From Paracoccaceae bacterium (GTDB lineage: Bacteria > Pseudomonadota > Alphaproteobacteria > Rhodobacterales > Rhodobacteraceae): 47,727 nucleotides of DNA. A program made the position numbers and the translations under genes. The number at the start of each line of letters is the position of its first letter. Position 1 is the stretch's first letter. The stretch lies in the NCBI GenBank assembly GCA_018223085.1, contig JAAEZB010000019.1, forward strand, positions 1 through 47,727. The letters are read 5' to 3'. This document shows positions 16,390-24,803 of the stretch, in pieces. A model generated the notes under the pieces. That model did not search any database, was not told the origin of the DNA, and saw only the letters and a program-made list of their open reading frames with translations.

Positions 16390-17151
16390 ATGTTGCGCCG
16401 CGCACTTGCCTTCCTTTTCCTGCTCGCCTCGCCGCTTGCCGCCGAAGAAGTCGTCCTCGGCCTGAGTCAGGATCACGTCTCTATCACCGCCAATTTCGAC
16501 GGATCCGAAATCCTCATCTTCGGCGCAGTGAAACGCGAAGCCCCAATTCCCGAGGGCGATCCCCTTGATGTGGTCATTGCCGTCTCCGGCCCGGAATACC
16601 CTCTGACCGTGCGCCGCAAGGAAAAACGCTTTGGCATCTGGATCAATACCGAAAGCCTCGAAATCGACTCCGCACCAAGCTTCTACGCCATCGCCACAAG
16701 CGCCCCCTTCCATGACGCTCTCTCCGAGGTCGAAGACCTACGCCACAAAGTGTCCATCCCACGGGCAATCCGCTCTGTCGGCGCCCCTTACGAGATCAAA
16801 GATGCCGCAGCCTTTAGCAAAGCTGTGATCCGCATCCGCACCAATAACGGCAGCTACCAACTCCGTGAAAATGCCATCGCCGTGGACCAGCAGACCCTCT
16901 TCAGGACCTCCATCGACCTGCCTGCAAACCTGACCGAAGGCGACTACCTCACACGCATCTTCCTGACACGCGGCGGCGAGGTCATATCACAATTCGAAAC
17001 CGTGATTGACGTGCGCAAGGTGGGCCTTGAGCGCTGGCTCTTTACACTGTCACGACAACAGCCGCTCCTCTACGGCCTCCTGTCATTGGCCATCGCCATC
17101 GCCGCGGGCTGGGGCGCATCCGCTGCTTTCCGCATCCTGCGCCAGAGCTGA
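16390..17151 (+). CDS. TIGR02186-family membrane-anchored protein, TauE partner
   Basis: The 253-residue protein has a cleavable-looking signal peptide (MLRRALAFLFLLASPLAAEE), a largely beta periplasmic region, and one C-terminal membrane segment (LLYGLLSLAIAIAAGWGASAAF). The motif pattern EEVVLGLSQDHVSITANFDG matches the alphaproteobacterial TIGR02186 family, regularly found next to a TauE-like permease, as here. Function is not known; a periplasmic subunit or regulator of the permease is a reasonable inference. Its stop is one base from the convergent SDR gene. Confidence 0.82.
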   Translation: MLRRALAFLFLLASPLAAEEVVLGLSQDHVSITANFDGSEILIFGAVKREAPIPEGDPLDVVIAVSGPEYPLTVRRKEKRFGIWINTESLEIDSAPSFYAIATSAPFHDALSEVEDLRHKVSIPRAIRSVGAPYEIKDAAAFSKAVIRIRTNNGSYQLRENAIAVDQQTLFRTSIDLPANLTEGDYLTRIFLTRGGEVISQFETVIDVRKVGLERWLFTLSRQQPLLYGLLSLAIAIAAGWGASAAFRILRQS

Positions 17152-17152
17152 T

Positions 17153-17881
17153 CTAACCGCGCCCGATATAGGGCATCTTGGTCGCCATCACCGTCATGAA
17201 CTGCACATTCGCATTGAGCGGCAGCTCCGCCATATGCAGCACCGACCGCGCCGCATCCCCGACATCCATCGTCGGATTGGGCGGCTGTCCCGCCTCGACA
17301 AGCCGCGCATTCAATCCGGCGACCATCTCTGTCTCCGCATTGCCAATATCAATCTGCCCACAGGCAATGTCATGCGCCCGCCCATCCAAAGACAGGCTCC
17401 GCGTCAGCCCGGTAATCGCATGTTTCGTCACCGTATAGCTGACCGATCCCTCGCGCGGCACATGGGCCGAAATTGATCCATTGTTGATGATCCGCCCGCC
17501 ATGCGGGCTTTGCCGCCGCATCTGCGCAAAGGCCTCGCGCGCGCAGATGAACATGCCACGCAGGTTAACATTGACCACCTCATCGAAATCCTCGACCGCG
17601 ATCTCATCAATCGCCCCCGGCGCGCCAAACATGCCCGCATTATTAAAGAGCGCATCCAGCCGCCCCGCCTTGTCCACAAAGCGCGCAAAGACCTCTGCCA
17701 TTGCATCCGCATCCGTCACATCCCCCGGAAGCGCCACAGCCCCCTGATGCGCCGCCGCCATTTCCTCAAGTGGTTCAGCCCGCCGCGCCACGAGGCCCAC
17801 ACGCCAACCCGCGGCAAGGAAAACCTCCGCCGCCGCCTTGCCAATGCCCGAACTTGCACCCGTAATCAGGATCGTTTTCAT
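17153..17881 (-). CDS. Short-chain dehydrogenase/reductase
   Basis: This 242-residue classical SDR has the cofactor motif TGASSGIG at 8-15, the NNAG motif (LFNNAGMFG), the catalytic Ser in NNGSISAHV, and the YxxxK pair in YTVTK. Arg residues after the second strand (ARRAEPL) favour NADPH. The substrate cannot be told from sequence. Its start overlaps the end of the helicase gene by 4 bp (ATGA), so it is translated with that gene. Confidence 0.9.
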   Translation of the reverse strand: MKTILITGASSGIGKAAAEVFLAAGWRVGLVARRAEPLEEMAAAHQGAVALPGDVTDADAMAEVFARFVDKAGRLDALFNNAGMFGAPGAIDEIAVEDFDEVVNVNLRGMFICAREAFAQMRRQSPHGGRIINNGSISAHVPREGSVSYTVTKHAITGLTRSLSLDGRAHDIACGQIDIGNAETEMVAGLNARLVEAGQPPNPTMDVGDAARSVLHMAELPLNANVQFMTVMATKMPYIGRG

Positions 17882-19410
17882 GCTGCCCCCTCCTCTTCAG
17901 CTTCAAGCGTCAACGGTGCTGGCGCCACCACGAGATCGTCTGTCCCAAGCGGATATGTGGGCCGCGCCAATCGGTTGCGCACCACCCAATAGAGCCGCTC
18001 CGACGCCCGCGTAATCGCCACATAGGCCAGCCGCTTCCACAAGGGCTGCCCCGCTTCGACCCGCCCCATCCGCGCCGCCGCGTAAAGATCGGGTGCAAAG
18101 ACCTGCACATTCTCCCATTGCGAGCCTTGCGCCTTGTGAATCGTCACCGCCGCACCATGCAAAAAGGTCGCCCCCATCCGCGCCGCATAAGGGATAAACG
18201 GCTCTTCCTCGTCCGGCTTCTCAATCTTCACGATCGACGCCGCCGATACACGCGGATCTTCAGCGCCGATCACATGCAGGCGCGAAAACCCCGGCTTACG
18301 TCCGGGGCCAAGATAAATGACCTGCGCGCCCTTGATGAGACCTCGCGCCTCAAGGTCGAGCCGCTTTTTGCGATGCTTGAGCGGCAATTCGATCCCGTCG
18401 CAAATGAGCGGCTCGCCTTCAAGGAGGGCATCCTCCGGCGCGCCATGCACCTGCCGAAACGCATTGATAAGCCTGATGCGCGTCGCATTGCGCCACACGA
18501 GCACCGGCGAGCGCGCCATGAGATCCACCTCGACCCGCTGGCTCCAGACCACCCGGTCGTCGCGCTTGGCCGTCTCCTCCACGAGGCGTTCGAAATCCTC
18601 AAATCCAACCTGCGGATCGCCAAGCGCATGGGCTAGATCAAGAATCGGACTATCCGCCTCCTGCCGATGCACCCGACTCAGTTCGAGCTTGGACGGCGCG
18701 GGCATGCCATCAAAAACCATGCTCCCCGATTGGTTCACCGGCGCGAGCTGTGCGGGATCGCCAAACAAGAGCAGGGTTGGAAAAATCTCTTTGAGATCGT
18801 CAAACTGCCGATCATCAAGCATCGAGGCCTCATCAACGAGCCCGATATCAAGCGGCTCATCGCGCCGCTTCCAGCCGGTGATGAAATCCGATCCCCGCAA
18901 CCCCGCCGCCGCAAGCGCGCCGGGAATGGACTTATGCAGCTTGTAAAATGCCTGCGCCCGCGCCAGCGCCTCTTCCGTAAGCCCTTCGATCTCCGGCTTG
19001 TCGCCATTGCCAACAAGCCATTCGGCGATACGCTCATATTCGGGGTCATATACGGGCGTATAGATGATCCGATGGATCGTCGTTGCCGGCACACCGCGCA
19101 TCCGAAGCACGCTCGCCGCCTTGTTGGTAGGCGCGAGAATCGCCAGCGTGCGCCGATCTTTGCGCCGCTTGCCCTCGTAATCGCCCGAAACGATATCGAC
19201 CCCGGCCGCCTCAAGCGCCTTGACCAGTTCCGCCAAGAGAAGGGTCTTGCCCGATCCCGCCTTGCCGAGCACAGCAGCAAGCGCCCGTTTTCCCTCACGC
19301 GGCGGGGTCAGCATCCCCTCGTCAAGATCGACGCCAGCCCCGCGCAAAAGCTCGGTGATCGTGTCGTAGGCCTCGGCCTGGTCATGCGAGAGAGTCAGCG
19401 CGTCCGTCAT
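17878..19410 (-). CDS. RecD-like superfamily 1 DNA helicase
   Basis: The 510-residue protein carries the SF1B helicase motifs: Walker A GKAGSGKT (about 49-56), motif Ia LAPTNKAA, Walker B VDEASM, motif III GDPAQLAPV, motif V TIHKAQGSQW and motif VI YVAITRASERL. It resembles stand-alone RecD2/Dda-type helicases rather than RecBCD RecD, and no recB or recC is nearby. A role in DNA repair or fork processing is inferred. The gene lies 41 bp downstream of luxI on the same strand, so read-through from the quorum-sensing genes is possible. Confidence 0.9.
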   Translation of the reverse strand: MTDALTLSHDQAEAYDTITELLRGAGVDLDEGMLTPPREGKRALAAVLGKAGSGKTLLLAELVKALEAAGVDIVSGDYEGKRRKDRRTLAILAPTNKAASVLRMRGVPATTIHRIIYTPVYDPEYERIAEWLVGNGDKPEIEGLTEEALARAQAFYKLHKSIPGALAAAGLRGSDFITGWKRRDEPLDIGLVDEASMLDDRQFDDLKEIFPTLLLFGDPAQLAPVNQSGSMVFDGMPAPSKLELSRVHRQEADSPILDLAHALGDPQVGFEDFERLVEETAKRDDRVVWSQRVEVDLMARSPVLVWRNATRIRLINAFRQVHGAPEDALLEGEPLICDGIELPLKHRKKRLDLEARGLIKGAQVIYLGPGRKPGFSRLHVIGAEDPRVSAASIVKIEKPDEEEPFIPYAARMGATFLHGAAVTIHKAQGSQWENVQVFAPDLYAAARMGRVEAGQPLWKRLAYVAITRASERLYWVVRNRLARPTYPLGTDDLVVAPAPLTLEAEEEGAA

Positions 19411-19451
19411 GCGCCGACCCTACAAGCGCCCCAGTCCGAGCGCCAGCGCGT

Positions 19452-20090
19452 TCACCCCGTCTGAGCGAGCATCGGCAGCGGCTGCCCCCCAAAGGAGCGC
19501 TCGAACCACATACGCGATGTCTCCGGCGGAATCCCCGCCCGCTCGGCCACGATACGACGCGCCTCTTCGCTAAAGTTCCAGAGCCCGACACTGATCCGAT
19601 CACGCCCTTCCCCCTTAGCCCCAAGGACTTCCGGCGACGATCCGATCATCCGGTAGATTCGCACCATGCGCGCATCGAACACACCGACGTAATGCTCGAC
19701 CCCGAAACCGGCCATGACCTCACCACCGCCAAGCATCAGCGCCCCTGCGGTTTTCGGTTCGGCATCACGCGACAGGCAGAATCGCGTGCATTCCCAAATC
19801 AGCGGCGAGGACACCCGGACCCCGTCCGTCAGGTCGAGGAAATGATCGTTGACCATGCAAGGCCCCGTCGTCGGCAAGAGCCGCATCGAGCCACCATGCG
19901 CCCCATCGGGCTTTTCCCAGATGACATAAAGTGGGTTCATATCATCGTATTCGTCACGTTCTTCCCCATTGGCATCAACCGTGACATCCCACCCAAGGCG
20001 CGCCTTGAACTGATCCGCACGATCAAGAAACATCGTGCGTTTCAGTTTGGGGAATCTTTCCAATTCATCAGCGTAAATAAAGCGGAGCAT
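19452..20090 (-). CDS. Acyl-homoserine-lactone synthase (LuxI family)
   Basis: LuxI enzymes make AHL signals from S-adenosylmethionine and acyl-ACP. The 212-residue protein has the invariant residues: Arg and Phe in RADQFKARLGW, the following Trp, the acidic pair in DEYDDMNPLYVIW, the Arg in GGSMRLLPTTGP, and Glu/Arg in WECTRFCL. I chose MLRFIYADEL, which lies after AAGGGATG and is the family N-terminus. luxR lies 84 bp upstream. A TTAA-N7-TTAA box in that gap lies where a CtrA site would sit, with TATGTT 15 bp downstream as a -10 candidate. Acyl chain length cannot be predicted. Confidence 0.95.
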   Translation of the reverse strand: MLRFIYADELERFPKLKRTMFLDRADQFKARLGWDVTVDANGEERDEYDDMNPLYVIWEKPDGAHGGSMRLLPTTGPCMVNDHFLDLTDGVRVSSPLIWECTRFCLSRDAEPKTAGALMLGGGEVMAGFGVEHYVGVFDARMVRIYRMIGSSPEVLGAKGEGRDRISVGLWNFSEEARRIVAERAGIPPETSRMWFERSFGGQPLPMLAQTG

Positions 20091-20140
20091 TCTGACATCC
20101 CTTTCCCGTTTTTCACGAGAACATAGGTGGAACATTTTAG

Positions 20141-20155
20141 TTAATTTTGTCTTAA
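20141..20155. promoter_or_regulatory. CtrA-type box upstream of luxI
   Basis: TTAA-TTTTGTC-TTAA is an exact match to the CtrA consensus TTAA-N7-TTAA. On the luxI strand it is followed after 15 bp by TATGTT, an acceptable spacing for a CtrA-activated promoter, and the luxI ATG is about 50 bp downstream. I found only one other exact match by eye in the whole window, 930 bp away in the same locus. Confidence 0.6.
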
Positions 20156-20174
20156 TCGAGCGCGCGGCGAATAC

Positions 20175-20906
20175 TCACACGACGATGAGCCCACGACTGA
20201 GGGCTCGGGCGACAGCATGGGTCGTATTGAGCGCCCCGAGCTTGGAGCGCGCGGATTCGATGTAGACACGCAGCGTATGCTCCGAAATCGAAAGCGTCTC
20301 AGCGACCTGCGCCCGGCTATAACCCATGGCCACAAGGGTCATCGCGTCGATTTCACGCGGGCTGAGAGCCCGAGATGGCTCCGGAGTGCGGCCGGGCTGC
20401 AATTCGAGCGCCTTCTCATTAAATTCATGCGCAATCAGGATGAGATCGCGCCGGTTATCTTCGGTAAACCGGGCCCATTCCTCATCGTCACAATTATGGC
20501 TGGTGGTGAAGAGCGCAAACTGGCCGATTGGCCCCCGAATCGGCACAGAAAACCCCTGATTGCCAACGCCATGCGCGATCGCTTCGGCCTGAAAAGCGCG
20601 CGAAGGCTTCGAGGACCAGTCCAACCTCTTCCAATCAACGGGATGGAACCTCTGATAACATCCGGTGATAACCGGATCGACCCGCAGGTAATCATGATCG
20701 ACATAGCGCTGCACCCATACATCCGAATAGGTGCCACAGCCGAACTGTTCGCCATTAGAACTGACCCAGTGATAAACCATGTGGTCGACATGGAAGTGAT
20801 CCCTCAGGGCAAGGATCGTCGCCTGTAACGCCTCAAGCCCTTGCGCCCGTTCGAGATCTCCCAGCAAGGCTTCCCGTCGTTCTATCTTCCCCATGCGGCC
20901 ATGCAC
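20175..20906 (-). CDS. LuxR-type AHL-responsive transcriptional regulator
   Basis: The 243-residue protein has an N-terminal autoinducer-binding domain and a C-terminal LuxR helix-turn-helix. Ligand-site residues are visible in the DYLRVDPVI motif (the conserved Asp-Pro), FHPVDW (Trp) and the Gly of GNQGFSVPI. The HTH region runs from LSPREIDAM through YSRAQVAETLSISEHTLRVY. The pairing with luxI makes a complete AHL circuit. The first codon is uncertain: GTG at 20906, or ATG at 20894 giving MGKIERREALL. Neither has a strong ribosome site. Both overlap the end of the preceding small ORF. Confidence 0.93.
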   Translation of the reverse strand: MHGRMGKIERREALLGDLERAQGLEALQATILALRDHFHVDHMVYHWVSSNGEQFGCGTYSDVWVQRYVDHDYLRVDPVITGCYQRFHPVDWKRLDWSSKPSRAFQAEAIAHGVGNQGFSVPIRGPIGQFALFTTSHNCDDEEWARFTEDNRRDLILIAHEFNEKALELQPGRTPEPSRALSPREIDAMTLVAMGYSRAQVAETLSISEHTLRVYIESARSKLGALNTTHAVARALSRGLIVV

Positions 20907-21048
20907 CTGTCATTTCCCCGGACGCCTCGATCTCAACCGTCGCCACCATGCGGGTCTGCTCAAGTTCCTGCGCCAGCGCGTCTAGGCCGTTGGCCTGAGC
21001 AAAAGTTCTCAGGTCCACGAGAACGTCGAGTATCCAGTCGTATTTCAT
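20833..21048 (-). CDS. Small conserved-looking ORF preceding luxR
   Basis: From the ATG at 21048 the product is 71 residues, starting MKYDWILDVLVDLRTF; the first 45 or so residues look like a compact helical domain. I recall similar short ORFs upstream of luxR in other roseobacters, but this cannot be checked here. A CGAGAG ribosome-like sequence precedes the ATG. The last roughly 25 residues lie over the luxR start and look unconstrained. It could be a regulatory partner of LuxR or a translational leader for it; the overlap of 62-74 bp is unusually long. Confidence 0.55.
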   Translation of the reverse strand: MKYDWILDVLVDLRTFAQANGLDALAQELEQTRMVATVEIEASGEMTGAWPHGEDRTTGSLAGRSRTGARA

Positions 21049-21069
21049 GTTCACTCTCGTTTTCAGTGG

Positions 21070-21084
21070 TTAATGAAAGGTTAA
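21070..21084. promoter_or_regulatory. CtrA-type box upstream of the luxR operon
   Basis: TTAA-TGAAAGG-TTAA matches the CtrA consensus exactly. A further near half-site, TTAG, follows at the same 11-bp spacing (21092-21095), so three half-sites are in phase. The box ends only 21 bp before the small-ORF ATG. For that start it leaves no room for a downstream -10, so it may repress, or drive a promoter whose first gene is luxR. Confidence 0.6.
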
Positions 21085-21202
21085 TACAAGTTTAGCACGA
21101 ACCGCTTTCACCCAAATATTCACTGATTTCCCCTCCCCTAAAATAGCGAGGGCGTCAGTCCGCAAATAATTGAATACACACAAACTCCTTTCCCAAACGT
21201 GA

Positions 21203-21237
21203 ATCGCCCGCGAATCAGCAAGTGATTCGCGGGCGAT
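21203..21237 (-). terminator. Long hairpin downstream of ccr
   Basis: ATCGCCCGCGAATCA (21203-21217) pairs perfectly with TGATTCGCGGGCGAT (21223-21237) around a five-base loop, 40 bp after the ccr stop. On the minus strand the T-tract is weak (TCACGTTTGGG). It is still the obvious end point for the ccr transcript. Confidence 0.65.
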
Positions 21238-21277
21238 CTTTATATGCTCTCCCACACGCCAGCGCGGGAGGAGGCGT

Positions 21278-22564
21278 TTACTTGCCTGCTTCGAGAACGT
21301 CTTCAAGCGTGCGCAGGCCGGTCTTCGGTGCCTGCACGAGCACCGACATGTTGCCCGGCTTGTGTTCGTTCTTCAGCATCTTCATATGCGCCGCCGGGAT
21401 CTCGTCCCAAGTGAACACTTCCGACATGCACGGGTCGAGACGACGCTCGCACATCAGGCGGTTCGCCGAAGCAGCCTGCTTGAGGTTAGCAAAGTGCGAC
21501 CCCTGAAGACGCTTCTGATGCATCCACATATAGCGCACGTCAAAGGTACAGTTGAAACCCGAGGTCCCGGCACAGATCACCACGATCCCGCCCTTCTTGA
21601 CCACAAGGGTCGAGACCGGGAAGGTCGCCTCACCGGGGTGCTCAAACACCATGTCGACGCTCACGCCTTTGCCGGTGATGTCCCAGATCGCCTTACCGAA
21701 TTTACGCGCTTCCTTGAGCCACGCATTATATTCCGGCGTATTGACCGTCGGGAGCTGACCCCAGCAGTCGAAATCCTTACGGTTGATAACGCCCTTGGCG
21801 CCCTGATCCATCACAAACTGGCGTTTGCTCTCGTCCGAGATCACGCCGATCGCGTTGGCACCCGCCGTATTGGCAAGCTGGATCGCATAGGACCCAAGAC
21901 CGCCCGACGCGCCCCAGACGAGGACGTTCTGACCGGGCTTGAGTTCATGCGGGTGGTGACCGAACAGCATCCGATACGCGGTCGCCAGCGTCAGCGTATA
22001 GCAGGCCGATTCTTCCCAGGTCAGATGCTTGGGACGCGGCATGAGCTGCTGAGCCTGCACCTTGGTGAACTGCGAGAAAGACCCGTCACCGGTCTCATAT
22101 CCCCAGATCCGCTGGGTCGGCGAGAACATCGGATCACCGCCGTTACATTCTTCGTCGTCGCCATCGTCCTGGTTACAGTGAATGACAACCTCGTCGCCCA
22201 CCTTCCAGTTCTTCACCTTGTCGCCCACTTTCCAGATGATGCCCGCAGCATCCGACCCGGCAATGTGGTAATCTTGGCCATGCACGTCGAAGGGCGAAAT
22301 CGGCACACCGAGACCGGCCCAGACACCGTTGTAGTTCACACCGGCTGCCATCACGAGCACGAGAACCTCGTGGCTGTCTACTTCCCAGGTATCGACAACT
22401 TCGACCTGGAAGGACTTATCCGGCTCGCCGTGACGATCGCGACGGATCGCCCAAGCGTACATTTTCTTGGGCACATAACCCATGGGCGGCATTTCACCGA
22501 TCTCATAAAGATCTTTTTCGGGGGCGTCGTAGGTGGTCACACCATTTTCGGTATCGAGAGCCAT
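21278..22564 (-). CDS. ccr: Crotonyl-CoA carboxylase/reductase
   Basis: Ccr converts crotonyl-CoA, CO2 and NADPH to (2S)-ethylmalonyl-CoA, the key step of the ethylmalonyl-CoA pathway for acetate assimilation. The 428-residue protein is an MDR-superfamily enzyme. It shows VMAAGVNYNGVWAGLG and the GSDAAGIIWKVGDKV segment near the N-terminus. The Rossmann motif VLVWGASGGLGSYAIQLA and GVSVDMVFEHPGEATFPVS follow. I chose the ATG at MALDTENG, preceded by AGGAGA; the in-frame upstream codons are not family-like. The ecm gene for the next mutase in the pathway lies 2.3 kb away on the other strand. Confidence 0.97.
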   Translation of the reverse strand: MALDTENGVTTYDAPEKDLYEIGEMPPMGYVPKKMYAWAIRRDRHGEPDKSFQVEVVDTWEVDSHEVLVLVMAAGVNYNGVWAGLGVPISPFDVHGQDYHIAGSDAAGIIWKVGDKVKNWKVGDEVVIHCNQDDGDDEECNGGDPMFSPTQRIWGYETGDGSFSQFTKVQAQQLMPRPKHLTWEESACYTLTLATAYRMLFGHHPHELKPGQNVLVWGASGGLGSYAIQLANTAGANAIGVISDESKRQFVMDQGAKGVINRKDFDCWGQLPTVNTPEYNAWLKEARKFGKAIWDITGKGVSVDMVFEHPGEATFPVSTLVVKKGGIVVICAGTSGFNCTFDVRYMWMHQKRLQGSHFANLKQAASANRLMCERRLDPCMSEVFTWDEIPAAHMKMLKNEHKPGNMSVLVQAPKTGLRTLEDVLEAGK

Positions 22565-22639
22565 TTTTCGTCTCCTGATGTTGAACTCTTGCCGCGATGC
22601 AGAATCGCGCTTCCTGACCAGTGAAATATCGACGGCCAC

Positions 22640-22649
22640 GCAACATTGC
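22640..22649. promoter_or_regulatory. GCAA-CA-TTGC dyad upstream of ccr
   Basis: The site lies 76-85 bp before the ccr start. On the ccr strand it reads as part of GTTGCAATGTTGC, so TTGC also appears as a direct repeat. Alphaproteobacterial short-chain fatty acyl-CoA regulators (the RamB/PccR group) are reported to recognise TTTGCAAA-like sites, which makes this a weak operator candidate. Confidence 0.3.
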
Positions 22650-22719
22650 AACTGCATTTGGTATAGTTTTGTAATTTTATGACCGAGCCGATGCAGAAAA
22701 TCCTGCTGCACCTGCGAAA

Positions 22720-24075
22720 TCAGGGGAAAAGATGCCGGATTGAGCGCGCATAATAGGCCAGCAGGGGTTTTTCCTCAGGATTCGGCGCAAACCGGCCTGC
22801 GGTTCTCAGGATGATTCCACGTTCTTCAAGGCTGCGCAGTCCGACCTCTGCCGCATAGGCAATATCACCACGCGGCAAATGCACATGCTCCGGCGCGAGC
22901 CCCGCGATTCTATCCTCGAACGCATGTTCGACCCCGGCCCGCGAGAGGGGGGCCGCAGCTTCCTCAATAATCGTCGCCACAAGCGGCACCGGCAACGCAG
23001 GCACCACATCGGCAATCCGCGCCATCAGGTCCTCGGCGAGCGGCTCTGCAATATCCCCTTCTCGTCCGGCTGTGAAACCGGCAAGCGACAGGGGCTCACC
23101 AAAGCTTACCGCCGCATATCCAAAGCGATGATATTTCCCCCGCAGCCGCAACCAGAGCTGTTTGATAAGGAACCCGGCAATGACACTGATCCGGGCGTGG
23201 AACCGTCGCCCCTTACCCTGCGCTGCAATAAGAATGCGATCCTCAAGAACCCGATCATAGTTGAGCGCCACCGGTACAAAGACCACATCCCGCATGCCCG
23301 GCTCAAACCCATCAACGATATACTTTAATAGCCCGAGCTTAGGCGCCTGTAGCCCGCCATCAATCGACAAACCTCCCTCGGGGAACATCGCCTGCGTGAC
23401 CCCGCCCTCCGTTGCAAGCCGCACATACCGCGCCAGAACCTTGCGATAGAGCGCATTGCGCGATTGCCGCCGGATAAAATAGGCCCCCATCGCCTTGATA
23501 AGACGGCTAAGCGGCCAGACCCGCGCCCATTCCCCCACCGCATAGGCCAGCGCCGAGCGCTGCGCCGCAAGATAGGTAACAAGCACGTAATCCATGTTCG
23601 ACCGGTGGTTCATCACAAAAATCACCGTCGCGTCCTTGGGAATATTCTGAATCCCCGTCTCATCGAAATAGCCAAGCCGTACACGATAAAGCGCCCGGCT
23701 CAGGAATTTCGCCAATCGGATCGCAAACCCGAAATAGGTCGAGGCACTAAACGACGGCACAATCTCGCGCGCATAACGTTTGGCCTGCTGAAAGGCGACG
23801 TTCTCTGGGATGCCTTCGGCCTTCGCATGTTCGACAATCGCCTGACTGACATCCGGCGAATAAACAATGCGTTGGATCATGTCATGCCGCCGCAAAAGCT
23901 TGAACGGCTCAATAGGCCGCTCCAGCCGCGTATTGAGCCGCGCCACAGCCTTTTCCATCCGACGCCGGAAGAACCACCGCACCGATGGGAAAAGAAGGTG
24001 GCTCGCCGCCGTCACCGCCGCAAAAAGCAGGATCAGGATAAAAAGCCACAGCGGGAGTTCGACCGTGGATGTCAT
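22720..24075 (-). CDS. plsB: Glycerol-3-phosphate acyltransferase, short PlsB-like form
   Basis: This membrane-associated enzyme would acylate glycerol-3-phosphate at the start of phospholipid synthesis. The 451-residue protein opens with a hydrophobic anchor (LPLWLFILILLFAAVTAASH). It shows acyltransferase block I as VMNHRSNMDYVL (the NHxxxxD variant of HxxxxD), a block II region around AMGAYFIRRQ, and block III as FPEGGLSIDGG. It is little more than half the length of E. coli PlsB, as is usual for this alphaproteobacterial group. A 1-acyl-glycerol-3-phosphate acyltransferase activity cannot be excluded. It is followed by ccr after 155 bp. Confidence 0.82.
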   Translation of the reverse strand: MTSTVELPLWLFILILLFAAVTAASHLLFPSVRWFFRRRMEKAVARLNTRLERPIEPFKLLRRHDMIQRIVYSPDVSQAIVEHAKAEGIPENVAFQQAKRYAREIVPSFSASTYFGFAIRLAKFLSRALYRVRLGYFDETGIQNIPKDATVIFVMNHRSNMDYVLVTYLAAQRSALAYAVGEWARVWPLSRLIKAMGAYFIRRQSRNALYRKVLARYVRLATEGGVTQAMFPEGGLSIDGGLQAPKLGLLKYIVDGFEPGMRDVVFVPVALNYDRVLEDRILIAAQGKGRRFHARISVIAGFLIKQLWLRLRGKYHRFGYAAVSFGEPLSLAGFTAGREGDIAEPLAEDLMARIADVVPALPVPLVATIIEEAAAPLSRAGVEHAFEDRIAGLAPEHVHLPRGDIAYAAEVGLRSLEERGIILRTAGRFAPNPEEKPLLAYYARSIRHLFP

Positions 24076-24140
24076 GGGGGAACTCTTGCAATGCAGAGGC
24101 CTCAGGTAAATATCAAATACGTATCTAACCTGAGAAACCC

Positions 24141-24731
24141 ATGACCGCCCTACGCATTACTCCCGGCTTTTCCGAGGTCGAACGCCCCCTCGCCGCCCGC
24201 CTCTACTGGCAAGCCTTCAAAGGCAAGCTCGGCCCGGTGATGAAGCCGACGCCGCGCGCATTGGCGTTTTTCGAAACCATCCTTGATCCCCGTTTTGCCC
24301 TCGCCGCCCGCGACGAAACCGGAAAACTTCTCGGGCTTGCCGGGTTCAAAACCGCTGAAGGTGCCCTGACTGGCGGCGGAATACGTGATCTTGCCCGTGC
24401 CTATGGTTGGGTCGGTGGCCTCTGGCGCGGAGCGATTCTTTCGGTCCTCGAACGCGACCTCGCTCCCGATACGCTTCTCATGGATGGCATCTTCGTGGCC
24501 CAAGAGGCCCGTGGTCGAGGCGTCGGCACAGCACTCCTCGACGCGATCAAGGCCGAGGCCCACGCCCGCGGCCTCTCTTCGGTGCGGCTCGACGTGATCG
24601 ATACCAATCCGCGCGCCCGTGCTCTCTATGAACGCGCCGGGTTCACCCCGACAGGCGTCGAAAAAACCGGCCCCCTGCGCCATGTTTTCGGCTTCGCAAC
24701 AAGCACCACCATGCTCTACCCTCTGCCCTGA
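24141..24731 (+). CDS. GNAT family N-acetyltransferase
   Basis: The protein has 196 residues with the acetyl-CoA motif QEARGRGVGTALLDAI and the following VRLDVIDTNPRARALYERAGF, a complete GNAT C-terminal half. The N-terminal half (ERPLAARLYWQAFKGKLGP) is family-specific, and I cannot assign a substrate. It is divergent from plsB with a 65-bp gap and ends 108 bp before ecm. No functional link to the ethylmalonyl-CoA pathway is visible beyond position. Confidence 0.85.
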   Translation: MTALRITPGFSEVERPLAARLYWQAFKGKLGPVMKPTPRALAFFETILDPRFALAARDETGKLLGLAGFKTAEGALTGGGIRDLARAYGWVGGLWRGAILSVLERDLAPDTLLMDGIFVAQEARGRGVGTALLDAIKAEAHARGLSSVRLDVIDTNPRARALYERAGFTPTGVEKTGPLRHVFGFATSTTMLYPLP

Positions 24732-24803
24732 CGTTCCGTCGCGCCCTCGCCGCAACGCAGCGAATTGACTTCCACATGATGTTTCGAATATTTACGCTCT
24801 GAC

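Noticed and set aside
20091-20174. lux box between luxR and luxI
   Set aside because: No convincing 18-20 bp dyad was found; the only clear motif there is the CtrA-type box.
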